Shown here: piece by piece, positions 1 to 7,894 of the stretch | Layout of the letters: each line of letters starts with the position of its first letter | How positions within the stretch are numbered: the first letter of the stretch is position 1 | NCBI GenBank assembly: GCA_046719465.1 | Contig: JBDNCV010000049.1 | Span: 1 to 25,368, forward strand | Direction: 5' to 3' | DNA from: JANWYT01 sp046719465 | GTDB taxonomy: Bacteria; Chloroflexota; Anaerolineae; Aggregatilineales; Phototrophicaceae | DNA length: 25,368 nt | Made by a program: the position numbers and the translations under genes | The notes under the pieces: generated by a model | The model's input: the letters and a program-made list of their open reading frames with translations, nothing else | Told to the model about the DNA's origin: nothing | Database searches by the model: none

Positions 1-2
1 AC

Positions 3-1154
3 GAGCTGGCGGCGCAGCTTGCCCAGCTCGTTCGCCACAGCATCAGCATCGAAACCGCCACCTTCGACGCCATCGCCACGGTCAACATCGCCGACGTGGA
101 CGAAGCGCGGCGCTACACTCAGCTTCATGGGCGGACAGACCCGCGCCTCGTGCAAGCGCTGGAGGAACGCGGCTACCTGCCCACGATCCGCCAGACGCTG
201 CGCCCCGTGCAACTTCCTGTCATGGCCGATGTCGGCCTTGAGATGGAGCGCTTGCTCGCGCCAGTCGTCGTGCACGGCATGATCTACGGCTTCATGTGGA
301 TCATCGCCGATGATCACGCTTTGAGCGAGATTGACCTGCTGGCCATCGAAAGCGGCGCTACGATTGCCGCCCTGATGATTCTTTACCAAGAAACGGCCCA
401 AGCTGCTGAGGCGTCGCTCAAAGGTAGCCTGCTTAGCCAATTGATCGCCGGGGATCACGTCCACCACACGATCCTGATTGATCAATCGCTGCGCTACGGC
501 GTGGACTTGCGCCTGCCGTATCGCCTGCTCGTGATCGACGTGGAGGGCGCCGCGCTGACACCGCTCTACCGCCAGATCAACCAGCTCGCCAGTACGCAAG
601 CGTGGCGCGTGGTCGTCGGCCAGTTTGCCGGGCAGATCGTAATGCTGGCACAGGAAGATGATCGCACCGAGGCCGTGCTGGCGCGCATCGTCGAGCGGCT
701 GCAAAACGGGCGAAAACGCATAAGCCAGCGCGCGGGCTGCTCAGCGATCATGCAAGGCAGCGAGCAGGTCAAGACTGCGCATGAGCAGGCACGTGATGCC
801 CTTGCCATCGGCCAGCGCATCGCCCCGCATGAGCCGCTTCTCCGCTTTGACCAGCTTGGGTACTTGCACACGCTGTACCTCGCGGGGCCGCGCGGCCTGA
901 CGAGCAACCCCTTCGTGCCCATCGTCCGCCGCCTGCGCGAGGATCGTTCGCCTGAGCTGCTGCAGACGCTTGAGGCCTACCTCGACGCGGGCGGGAACGG
1001 CGTGCTGGCAGCGGAGCATCTGCACATCCACCGCAGCACGCTCAACTACCGTTTGACGCGCATCGAGCAGCTTTGTCAGCTCAGCTTGCAAGACCCCGCC
1101 ACTCGCGCCAATTTGCAAGTGGCGGTGAAGCTGCTGCGCTTGTTCGACGGCTAG
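3..1154 (+). CDS. PucR/CdaR-family transcriptional regulator, 5'-truncated by window edge
   Basis: The frame is open from the first bases of the window, so the N-terminus is missing; a GTG at 96 is in frame but not needed as a start. The visible protein has an N-terminal sensor-like part (GAF-like, coding about 3-400), a central CdaR/GGDEF-like segment (about 460-870) and a C-terminal helix-turn-helix of the PucR type (about 950-1110) with the motif HLHIHRSTLNYRLTRIEQL. This order is typical of regulators that sense a small metabolite and control catabolic or purine-use genes. The target cannot be read here. Its TAG stop overlaps the stop of the convergent next gene by the four bases CTAG. 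Family call is confident; function is generic. Confidence 0.85.
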   Translation, partial: ELAAQLAQLVRHSISIETATFDAIATVNIADVDEARRYTQLHGRTDPRLVQALEERGYLPTIRQTLRPVQLPVMADVGLEMERLLAPVVVHGMIYGFMWIIADDHALSEIDLLAIESGATIAALMILYQETAQAAEASLKGSLLSQLIAGDHVHHTILIDQSLRYGVDLRLPYRLLVIDVEGAALTPLYRQINQLASTQAWRVVVGQFAGQIVMLAQEDDRTEAVLARIVERLQNGRKRISQRAGCSAIMQGSEQVKTAHEQARDALAIGQRIAPHEPLLRFDQLGYLHTLYLAGPRGLTSNPFVPIVRRLREDRSPELLQTLEAYLDAGGNGVLAAEHLHIHRSTLNYRLTRIEQLCQLSLQDPATRANLQVAVKLLRLFDG

Positions 1155-3145
1155 GGCGTAAGCCGCAGCCACAAGATCTGGCCGCTGCCCGTCGTCAGCA
1201 CAAGCGAGCGGTTGTCTGCGCTCAGCGCCATGTCCACAATGGCCTCATCGCGGCTGGCCGTCACCTGCACTTCCTCCACCAAGTTGCCGCCGCCATCGAG
1301 CACGACGATCTGCCCAGCGGCATCCCCCACCAAGATGAGGCTCGCATCTGAGGTCACGACCAAGTGCAGCGGGTTGGCTGAGTTCGTCTCCACCACACCC
1401 AAGATATTCGTCGGGTTGATCGTCCACAGCGTCACCTCGCCAGCGGCGCAAGGGGCTGGGCTGCGCGTGGGGTCAACTCGCTTGCAGATCGTCGTCAGCA
1501 GGCGGTTGCTGTCGGTCGGGTCGAAGGTGAAGTCGAGCATCCCGAACTGCTCCGTCGCGTTGCTGAGGACGGCCTGCTGAACGCCCGTGATGCTGTCAAG
1601 GATCACCACGCCGTCGAAGCCAAACGCGGCCACGCTCCGCTGGTCAGGGCTGAACGCCAGCCTGAACGCCTCGAACGGCAGCTCGGCGATCCACAAAGGC
1701 TCAGGCGATGCTGTCGAACGCATGACGACCTCGACGCTGCCGCCACGCTGGAACGAGACCAACAGCCGCCCATCCCGCGTGAGCGCCCAGCCTTGCAGCG
1801 CCTCATCGACGATCACATCAGGGATCACCAAGTCTTGCAGGTAATCGTTCCCCTGCTTGCGGAAGATGAACAGGCTGGCTTGATCCGACACGGCCACGCG
1901 GCCATCCGCCAGCGTTTGGATGCCTGTCACGGCGCTGGGCAGCGCCATGCCGGTATCAGTAAAGCGCGGGCTGGCTGCATCGAGCGCGTACTCGGCGACG
2001 ACGAAGATCGCCTGCCCTTCGCCAATCGTGATCTGGCCAGACACCAACGCGAACAAGCCGTCCGCGCTGACCGCCACGCGCGCCGCACCAGTGATGTCGT
2101 CTCGCTGCTGCAAGGCGACACCCTGCCCCAGCACGCGCCCCAGCGCGCCAACCGGAGCTGGGGTTGCAGTGGGCGCGGGAGCTTGCGTCAGCGGCTCAAG
2201 GAAATACGCCCGCTGGCTGAAGTCACTTTCGGCTGTCCAGCCCTGCACATTATCCACACGCACCAACCACCACACATAGCCGCCGCTGCACGCGGGGCCA
2301 TTGATGACCTGATCAATGGTGCGGCTGGGTTGAATCGTCCCCAAGCGCGCGCCGATGCTGTCGTTCACAATCGGCTGAGAGCGGATGACGTTGGGCAGGC
2401 CGCCGCTGCCCACGCGAGCGGTCGATGGGCCAATCTGCAAGCGCGGCGGCATGTAGCCCTCGAAGCCCGGCGGGCAGGCATACAGCGCCAGCGTCTGCGC
2501 GATGTTGGTGTCGGTCGTCGGAGGCGTGACGCCGGCGCCGCTGCCCACGCGCCCATCATCGACCGGCAGCGCAGCGCACCCAGCCCCCGTGACATTGGCC
2601 ACCGTTGCGCTCACCCAACCCGCCGAGATGAAGTACCAGCGATCATCAGGGCGGCTGTTTTGAGCCAGCACAACAAACGATTGACCGCTGAAGATCTGTG
2701 CGACCTGTGTCGCCTCGCGCGAGGGGTTGGCGCGCACGTTGGCGAAAGCCCCTGCCGCGCTTAGCAAGCAGCCGTCGCCGCTGGAAGCAGGCTGCGTCAT
2801 CACGGGCACAGCCGTCGGAACGTCAATCGTCAGGTTAAACTTGTCGTCGCACAGCACCACCACCGTCCCATCCGAGGACGCATACACCACATAATCCCCG
2901 GTGGCATAGCTCAGCACATAGCGATACGGGATCACCTGACGCCCAAGATCGCCCGCAGGCGCAGAGGGACAGCCGAGGGTCGCGGAAGTCGTTGGCGCGA
3001 GGATCGTGTACGTCCAGCTTTGGGCGCGCGTGCCCAGCCGCTGCTGTGCGGCAGCCAGTGCGGCCTCGCGCGGCAGTCGGTCATCCTGCGCCGCGAGCGG
3101 AACGGCCGTCATCAAACAGACGAATAACAGAAACCAGCGTTTCAT
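1151..3145 (-). CDS. Exported SH3b and beta-propeller protein
   Basis: The chosen ATG at 3145 is preceded by GGAGG and begins a clear signal peptide (MKRWFLLFVCLMTAVPLAAQ); the frame stays open upstream, but that stretch looks non-coding. The 664-residue product has two SH3b-like segments (about 126-190, with ANVRANPS, and about 235-308, ending VQGWTAESD), a Pro/Thr/Ala linker (about 321-332), then a C-terminal half with repeated strands of WD40-like or lactonase-like propeller type (about 340-664, e.g. LAFSPDQRSVAAFGFDGVVI). No Cys lipobox is seen, so it is probably secreted or cell-wall associated through SH3b binding. No catalytic residues are recognised. Similar SH3b-plus-propeller proteins are common in Chloroflexota. 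It is probably transcribed alone. Confidence 0.8.
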   Translation of the reverse strand: MKRWFLLFVCLMTAVPLAAQDDRLPREAALAAAQQRLGTRAQSWTYTILAPTTSATLGCPSAPAGDLGRQVIPYRYVLSYATGDYVVYASSDGTVVVLCDDKFNLTIDVPTAVPVMTQPASSGDGCLLSAAGAFANVRANPSREATQVAQIFSGQSFVVLAQNSRPDDRWYFISAGWVSATVANVTGAGCAALPVDDGRVGSGAGVTPPTTDTNIAQTLALYACPPGFEGYMPPRLQIGPSTARVGSGGLPNVIRSQPIVNDSIGARLGTIQPSRTIDQVINGPACSGGYVWWLVRVDNVQGWTAESDFSQRAYFLEPLTQAPAPTATPAPVGALGRVLGQGVALQQRDDITGAARVAVSADGLFALVSGQITIGEGQAIFVVAEYALDAASPRFTDTGMALPSAVTGIQTLADGRVAVSDQASLFIFRKQGNDYLQDLVIPDVIVDEALQGWALTRDGRLLVSFQRGGSVEVVMRSTASPEPLWIAELPFEAFRLAFSPDQRSVAAFGFDGVVILDSITGVQQAVLSNATEQFGMLDFTFDPTDSNRLLTTICKRVDPTRSPAPCAAGEVTLWTINPTNILGVVETNSANPLHLVVTSDASLILVGDAAGQIVVLDGGGNLVEEVQVTASRDEAIVDMALSADNRSLVLTTGSGQILWLRLTP

Positions 3146-3176
3146 GCGGTTACCTCCAAGGGATGTCACGCCCCTT

Positions 3177-3182
3177 ATTGTA
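3177..3182 (-). promoter_or_regulatory. Candidate -10 box for the SH3b/propeller gene
   Basis: On the minus strand the hexamer TACAAT (one mismatch to TATAAT) lies 31 bases upstream of the ATG at 3145, giving a leader of roughly 24 bases with GGAGG inside it. No convincing -35 box is visible at the right spacing, so this is tentative. Confidence 0.3.
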
Positions 3183-3259
3183 AGCCATTCAAGCCCCAGC
3201 GCCATGCTTACAGCCCCAGCGCCCGCCGTTCTCTGCCTCCGCTCGCCTACCATGTAAGC
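3179..3259. repeat. Short repeats between the alcohol dehydrogenase and SH3b genes
   Basis: TGTAAGC occurs at 3179-3185 and 3253-3259 and inverted as GCTTACA at 3206-3212. The 12-mer AGCCCCAGCGCC occurs at 3192-3203 and again at 3212-3223, a 20-base period. The first TGTAAGC/GCTTACA pair could form a 7-bp stem with a 20-base loop. It may be a weak terminator for the alcohol dehydrogenase or a remnant of local duplication. Confidence 0.4.
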
Positions 3260-4251
3260 ACGAAGCGATAGCGCACATCGTTGGCGAGTAAGCGCTGAAT
3301 GGCGGTGTTGATTGCCTCCATCGGCAGGGTTTCGATCTGCGCGGTGATGTTGTGCAGCGCGGCAAACGCCAGCATATCGCGCATGTCGGCACGCCCGCCG
3401 ATGCTGCCGCCCGTCACCACCCACTGCTTGCCGAGGATCGCCCCAACCGGAATCTCCACGTTGTTCTCTGCCGCGCCGACGAAGCACATGACCCCGTTAG
3501 GCCGCAGCGTCTTGGCATAGCTGAACCAATCGAGCGAGGCGTTGACCGTCACCAGCAGAAAGTCGAGGCTGGCACGGGCGCGGCGCAGCGCGCTGACTTC
3601 CCCCGTCACCACCACGTGATGCGCCCCCAGCGCCTTTGCTTCATCAGCTTTGCCCGCGCTCGTCGTGAAGGCCGTCACCTCCGCCCCCATTGCCCGCGCA
3701 AACTTGACCGCCAAGTGCCCTAAGCCGCCGATGCCCACCACACCCACGCGCCAATGGCCCGCCCGCGCGTAACGCTTGAGCGGCGCATAGACTGTGATCC
3801 CGGCGCACAGCAGCGGGGCCGCGTCCGCGCTGCTCATGCTGGGCGGTATGGGGTGGCAAAAGCGGCTGTCCGCACGGAAGCGGCGCGCAAACCCGCCGAA
3901 GTGCCCATTAAAACACGACTGCCGCGTCATCGCGCACAGGTTTTCCTCCCCGCGCAGGCAGAACTCACACGACAGGCACGCCCCCGCCTGCCAGCCCACA
4001 CCCACCCGCTGCCCAACCAGCGCCGGATCCGCCGCGCTGCCCACTGCCACCACTTCCCCGATGACCTCGTGGCCCGGCACAGCGGGGAACGCTTCACCCC
4101 AATCGCCTTTGATGATGTGCACATCGCTGTGGCAGAGGCCGCAGTGCGTCACGGCGATTTCCGCATCAAACGGGCCGAGCGGCGGCGGATCGTACTCCCA
4201 CAGCTCCAACGTCGTCCCTGCCCGCTGCGCTGCATAAGCCTTGACTGTCAT
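3247..4251 (-). CDS. Zinc-dependent alcohol dehydrogenase, YahK/cinnamyl-ADH type
   Basis: A 334-residue medium-chain dehydrogenase that should interconvert an aldehyde and an alcohol with NAD(P)H. Catalytic zinc ligands are visible as C40 in CGLCHSD, H61 in PGHE and C149 in LLCAG. The structural zinc site is C92, C95, C98 and C106. A Rossmann GIGGLG motif lies at about 173-178. The CHSD motif and overall pattern fit the YahK/AdhA-like cinnamyl-alcohol dehydrogenase branch. The start at MTVKAY aligns with the family N-terminus; an in-frame ATG ten codons upstream is possible but has a poorer ribosome site. It is divergent from the nuclease gene across about 64 bases. Substrate is unknown. Confidence 0.9.
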   Translation of the reverse strand: MTVKAYAAQRAGTTLELWEYDPPPLGPFDAEIAVTHCGLCHSDVHIIKGDWGEAFPAVPGHEVIGEVVAVGSAADPALVGQRVGVGWQAGACLSCEFCLRGEENLCAMTRQSCFNGHFGGFARRFRADSRFCHPIPPSMSSADAAPLLCAGITVYAPLKRYARAGHWRVGVVGIGGLGHLAVKFARAMGAEVTAFTTSAGKADEAKALGAHHVVVTGEVSALRRARASLDFLLVTVNASLDWFSYAKTLRPNGVMCFVGAAENNVEIPVGAILGKQWVVTGGSIGGRADMRDMLAFAALHNITAQIETLPMEAINTAIQRLLANDVRYRFVLTW

Positions 4252-4315
4252 CTCACGGTCTCTTTCGGTATGATTGCTCATGAACTGTCCACGAAGATAC
4301 CGCAGCGAGCATGAA

Positions 4316-4831
4316 ATGACGATACAGCGACTGTGGGGATGGCTGCTGGCGTGCGCCCTGATCTTGAGCGCTTGCAACCTCGGCGTTGAGGTTAGCACGA
4401 GCGGCAGCGGCAGCGTGCGCTTCGACGAGGTAGGCCGCGTCACGCGCGTCATCGACGGTGACACCATCGACGTAGAGATCAACGGGGTGGTGCAGCGTGT
4501 GCGCTATGTCGGCGTCAACACGCCCGAACGCGATGAAGTATGCTTCCAAGAGGCCACCGCTTTCAACCGCCGCCTTGTCGAGGGCCAGACCGTCGGCCTC
4601 GTGCGCGACCGCTCCAACACGGATCGCTTCGACCGGCTGCTGCGCTATGTTTATGTCGGGGAAACGTTCGTCAACCTAGAACTGGTGCGGGCTGGCTTCG
4701 CTGAGGCTGTCCTCTACGAGCCAGATGATCGCCACTGGCAGACATTCGTTGACCTCGAGCGAGCCGCCGCAGCGGCAGGCCTCGGCTGCCACCCCACAGG
4801 CATCTTCAACGATGGCAGCTTCACCCGCTGA
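4316..4831 (+). CDS. Thermonuclease (SNase-family) lipoprotein
   Basis: A 171-residue protein with a lipoprotein signal (lipobox LSAC, Cys20), so it should be anchored outside the cytoplasm. The SNase domain spans about 40-160. By alignment with staphylococcal nuclease, D48 in VIDGDT is the metal ligand D21, R63 is R35, E71 in VNTPE is E43 and R107 in DRFDRLLR is R87, so the catalytic residues are present. N68 stands where the staphylococcal enzyme has D40, a substitution I believe is seen in other bacterial members. It probably degrades extracellular DNA or RNA. The start was chosen because it gives the signal peptide. Its end overlaps the next gene by 20 bases. Confidence 0.87.
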   Translation: MTIQRLWGWLLACALILSACNLGVEVSTSGSGSVRFDEVGRVTRVIDGDTIDVEINGVVQRVRYVGVNTPERDEVCFQEATAFNRRLVEGQTVGLVRDRSNTDRFDRLLRYVYVGETFVNLELVRAGFAEAVLYEPDDRHWQTFVDLERAAAAAGLGCHPTGIFNDGSFTR

Positions 4832-6368
4832 GGAGGTGATCATCGTCGGGGCGGGTTTGGCTGGCCTCAGCGCAGCCGCCCACCTCACCGCGCGCGGCGT
4901 CCCGGTGCGCTTGCTCGATGCTGATCAGCGGTGGGCAGGCGGACGCCTAGCCGGCGGCGACCCACACACCTTCGATTATCAGGGGCGCACGTGGCAGTTC
5001 CGCGATGAACACGGCGTACACGCTGTCTGGGGCGGCTATCTTAACCTGCGCGCGCTGCTGGAGCGCTTCACCACAACCCAACTGCAACCCTCCACTGGCG
5101 AGGAGTGGATCAACCGCTGGGGGCGCACGGTGCGCCGCCTCGAGGCGGGGAACGCCGTCCGTTCGCGCTGGATTCCCGCGCCGTTTCACTATCTACAACT
5201 GCTGTTCAGGCCGTCCATCTGGGCCAACATCAGCCCGTGGGACTTCCTCAGCTTGCCGGGCCTGCTGAACAGCATCCTGCTCACGGTCGGCGTGGATCCC
5301 ATCCGCGAGGGCAAAGCGTGGGACGGCTTGACGCAGAAGCACTTCTTCTACGGCTGGACGCCCAACCTCAAGGCCACGTTTCAGGGCTTGGGGGTCAATT
5401 TGCTGGCCGCGCCCGCGGACGAGAACTCGCTGGCGGCGTTCATCGCTGCGCTGCGCTTCTACACCCTGCTGAGGCGCGACAGTTGGGCGATGAGCTACTA
5501 CCCCCAAGACGCCGGGACAAGCGTCATCGCGCCACTTGTGGAGCACATCACGCGCTGCGGCGGCCAGCTCCATCAAGGACAGACCGCCGTTCGGCTTGAG
5601 CATGACGGGGCACGCTGGCACGTCGTCGCGGAGGACGACCGCGGCCACACTCGCACCTTCCGCGCGCCGCACCTCATCCTCGCGCTGCACCCCAGCGGCG
5701 CCCAGCGCCTGCTGACCGCCAGCCCCTTCACCCAAGCGGAGGCCGCGCGTCTGCGCTTCCCCGAGAGTGTGGCCAGCGCAGTTGTCCGCTTGTGGTATAG
5801 CGCCAGCCCCCCAGAGGGAGCGCCGGGCGGCATGCTCACCGGTGACTTCGCGCCCGATAACTTCTTCTGGCTGCATCGCCTGTACCCTGATTATGCGGCG
5901 TGGCATGCCGCCACCGGCGGCAGCGCGATTGAGGTGCATTTTTACCCTTCGCATCAGCACGCCAACCTCCCCGACCCTAACTTGATGGCGCTGGCCGCGT
6001 CGGATGTGCAGCTGGCCTTCCCGATGCTGCGTGGGGCGTTCGTCTACGGCGCGGTGCGGCGCAACAGCAAAGTGCACACCCGCTTCCGCGTGCCTGACCA
6101 GCACAGCTTGCACGTGCGCACACCGTGGCCCCGCTGCTGGGCATGCGGCGATTGGATCGGCCACGACACCCCCTCCCTCTGGATGGAGCGCGCTGCCACC
6201 ACCGGCATCGCCGCCGCCAACGCCATCCTTGAGCAAGCCCACCTGCCGCTGTACCCCATCCACTACCCGCCCCCGCCAGAGCTGCCCGCGCGCGCCCTCG
6301 GTGGAGCGGTGCGGGCGGGTCGCTGGCTTCTCGGCCCGCTGTTCCGCCGCCGCAGCCGCGCATCCTGA
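4812..6368 (+). CDS. FAD-dependent amine oxidase / carotenoid-desaturase-like oxidoreductase
   Basis: A 518-residue flavoenzyme. The N-terminus has the dinucleotide-binding GAGLAGLSAA (residues 13-22), an acidic D40 at the end of the second strand and AGGRL at about 45-49, as in amine oxidases, phytoene desaturases and protoporphyrinogen oxidases. A C-terminal FAD motif lies at about 444-470 (CGDWIGHDTPSLWMERA), resembling the end of CrtU/CrtI-like and hydroxysqualene dehydroxylase-like enzymes. No signal peptide is seen. The start lies inside the nuclease gene (20-base overlap), suggesting coupled translation. No carotenoid genes sit nearby, so the substrate is open; carotenoid, isoprenoid or amine are all possible. 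Confidence 0.8.
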   Translation: MAASPAEEVIIVGAGLAGLSAAAHLTARGVPVRLLDADQRWAGGRLAGGDPHTFDYQGRTWQFRDEHGVHAVWGGYLNLRALLERFTTTQLQPSTGEEWINRWGRTVRRLEAGNAVRSRWIPAPFHYLQLLFRPSIWANISPWDFLSLPGLLNSILLTVGVDPIREGKAWDGLTQKHFFYGWTPNLKATFQGLGVNLLAAPADENSLAAFIAALRFYTLLRRDSWAMSYYPQDAGTSVIAPLVEHITRCGGQLHQGQTAVRLEHDGARWHVVAEDDRGHTRTFRAPHLILALHPSGAQRLLTASPFTQAEAARLRFPESVASAVVRLWYSASPPEGAPGGMLTGDFAPDNFFWLHRLYPDYAAWHAATGGSAIEVHFYPSHQHANLPDPNLMALAASDVQLAFPMLRGAFVYGAVRRNSKVHTRFRVPDQHSLHVRTPWPRCWACGDWIGHDTPSLWMERAATTGIAAANAILEQAHLPLYPIHYPPPPELPARALGGAVRAGRWLLGPLFRRRSRAS

Positions 6369-6380
6369 GGAACATGTACC

Positions 6381-7850
6381 GTGCATCATATGCCTAACGA
6401 TCGTCATACCCCTTATGGGTGGCCAGTCATTGCTGTGCTTGTTGGGCTTTGGGCAGCGCTCACTATTCAGCTGAACGCGCCGTGGTTTGGTCATCACGAC
6501 GCCAACGGCGCTTGGATCAGCGCAGCCGTGCGCAACAATGAGCGCTACGGCCTTGCTTGGACGCGCCTGATCCCTGTGACGAACTATGCGCCAGTGTCTA
6601 ACGTGGAAGAGTTACGCTACTACACTCATCATCCACCTTTGATCGTGTGGCTGTCTGGGCTGAGCGCTGAAGTGATTGGCCTGCGTGAAATGACCCTGCG
6701 ATGGACAGTGGCCTGTTTGACGCTGCTCAGCGCTGCGGGGTTTTTCGCGCTGGCGCGTCGCTTAATCGGGCCGCAGCGCGCGGTGCTCGCGTTGGCGCTG
6801 TATGCGCTCACCCCGATGATTCTCTACTTTGGCCGCATGCCCAATCATGAGCCTCTCGCGTTGATGATTGGCCTTTTGTTTGTCAACGTGCTGTACGACT
6901 GGCTGCATCAGCCCACACCCGCCCGCTGGGCAGCGCTTGCGATCATGAGCACGGCGGCAGCTTGGTCGATGTGGGGTGGCGTCATGCTCATTGGCATGTT
7001 AGGTGCGATGGCGTTCGTGTGGCATCTTCGCCGCGCCCAGTGGCGATGCACTCTCCATGTTGTTGGGTTGGGTGTCATCACCCTTATCGCCATTGCTGGG
7101 CTGCTGGCCTACTACGAGTGGGGCGCGCCGGGCGCGTTTGAGCGTTTGATCGCCGCTTTTGGGATGCGCACCAGCGACACGCTGGGATACGAAGCGCCGG
7201 TTGAGTTCACTGTGGGCGAATTTATCTCTCGCCAAATTGCCGATTTAGTTTTGAACCTCACGCCGGGGGTCGTTTTCTTCAGTGTCGTCGGTTTCCGGTT
7301 TCTTCGACGTGAACGCACCGTTACCCAATGGATAACGGCGACGTTGTGGTTAATGCCGCTGGTTTACATCCTGCTCCTGCGCAACGCCGCGCAAGAACAC
7401 GATTTTTACAAGATCTTTTTTGTGCCCAGTGTGGCCCTGCTGTCTGCTGTGGCCGTTGACGCACTGTGGCGGCGACCACGATGGCGCCCCCTCGTGGTCG
7501 GATTGCTGTTGGTGATCCCATTGTGGAATGTCGTCTACGTGGGCGGCTTGCACCAGCTGCCCCATCAACCGCGTATCAACACCATCCGCCAAACGCTGGA
7601 AGCTCTTAATCACACACGAGACCCCATCCTGAGCAACGTAGACGGCATCTCTGTCGCCCTGCTGTACTACCTCGACGTTCCGATGCAAGCCCAAGTGACC
7701 CCAGAGGCCGTTGTCACTATGCCCCGCCCGCTCTGGTATGTGTATTGCCCTGCTGCTTCATCAGCTCAATCAGACGAACCACTGCCCGACATCCTAGACA
7801 CATTTTTTGTGCAGCAAGACAAATACTGCGCTTACTTCTACCTGAGCTAG
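6381..7850 (+). CDS. Membrane glycosyltransferase, GT39/PMT-like (GT-C fold)
   Basis: A 489-residue polytopic membrane protein with about ten or more hydrophobic helices. The first extracytoplasmic loop has an acidic motif (HHDAN, residues 38-42), the usual place for the catalytic Asp of GT-C enzymes such as ArnT and protein mannosyltransferases. HHPPL at about 77-81 is also a pattern of this group. It likely transfers a sugar from a polyprenyl-phosphate donor to a protein or lipid. The start is GTG at 6381 preceded by TGAGG; ATG at 6390 is an alternative. It begins 12 bases after the flavoenzyme gene. By eye it is less GC-rich than its neighbours. Acceptor and sugar are unknown. Confidence 0.75.
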   Translation: MHHMPNDRHTPYGWPVIAVLVGLWAALTIQLNAPWFGHHDANGAWISAAVRNNERYGLAWTRLIPVTNYAPVSNVEELRYYTHHPPLIVWLSGLSAEVIGLREMTLRWTVACLTLLSAAGFFALARRLIGPQRAVLALALYALTPMILYFGRMPNHEPLALMIGLLFVNVLYDWLHQPTPARWAALAIMSTAAAWSMWGGVMLIGMLGAMAFVWHLRRAQWRCTLHVVGLGVITLIAIAGLLAYYEWGAPGAFERLIAAFGMRTSDTLGYEAPVEFTVGEFISRQIADLVLNLTPGVVFFSVVGFRFLRRERTVTQWITATLWLMPLVYILLLRNAAQEHDFYKIFFVPSVALLSAVAVDALWRRPRWRPLVVGLLLVIPLWNVVYVGGLHQLPHQPRINTIRQTLEALNHTRDPILSNVDGISVALLYYLDVPMQAQVTPEAVVTMPRPLWYVYCPAASSAQSDEPLPDILDTFFVQQDKYCAYFYLS

Positions 7851-7859
7851 GCCTATAAT
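7831..7859 (+). promoter_or_regulatory. Candidate sigma-70 type promoter for mfd
   Basis: A perfect TATAAT at 7854-7859 lies in the 44-base gap before mfd. A weak -35 (CTTACT, 7831-7836) stands 17 bases upstream, still inside the glycosyltransferase end. A transcript start near 7866 would give a leader of about 29 bases containing GGAG at 7880-7883. The -10 is convincing; the -35 matches the consensus at only three positions. Confidence 0.45.
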
Positions 7860-7894
7860 GACGTGCTGAGAAGGCCAATGGAGCATTTCCCACT

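Noticed and set aside
3146..3487. Upstream in-frame extension of the SH3b/propeller gene
   Set aside because: The extension is Arg/Gly-rich shadow sequence overlapping the alcohol dehydrogenase on the same strand in another frame; GGAGG and a signal peptide support the ATG at 3145.
4252..4281. Earlier ATG for the alcohol dehydrogenase (MSNHTERDRE extension)
   Set aside because: It adds ten residues not typical of the family N-terminus and lacks a good ribosome site.
5193..6497. Long minus-strand open frame opposite the flavoenzyme
   Set aside because: It is the antisense of a well-supported FAD enzyme; composition is Arg/Ala/His-rich with no family motif.
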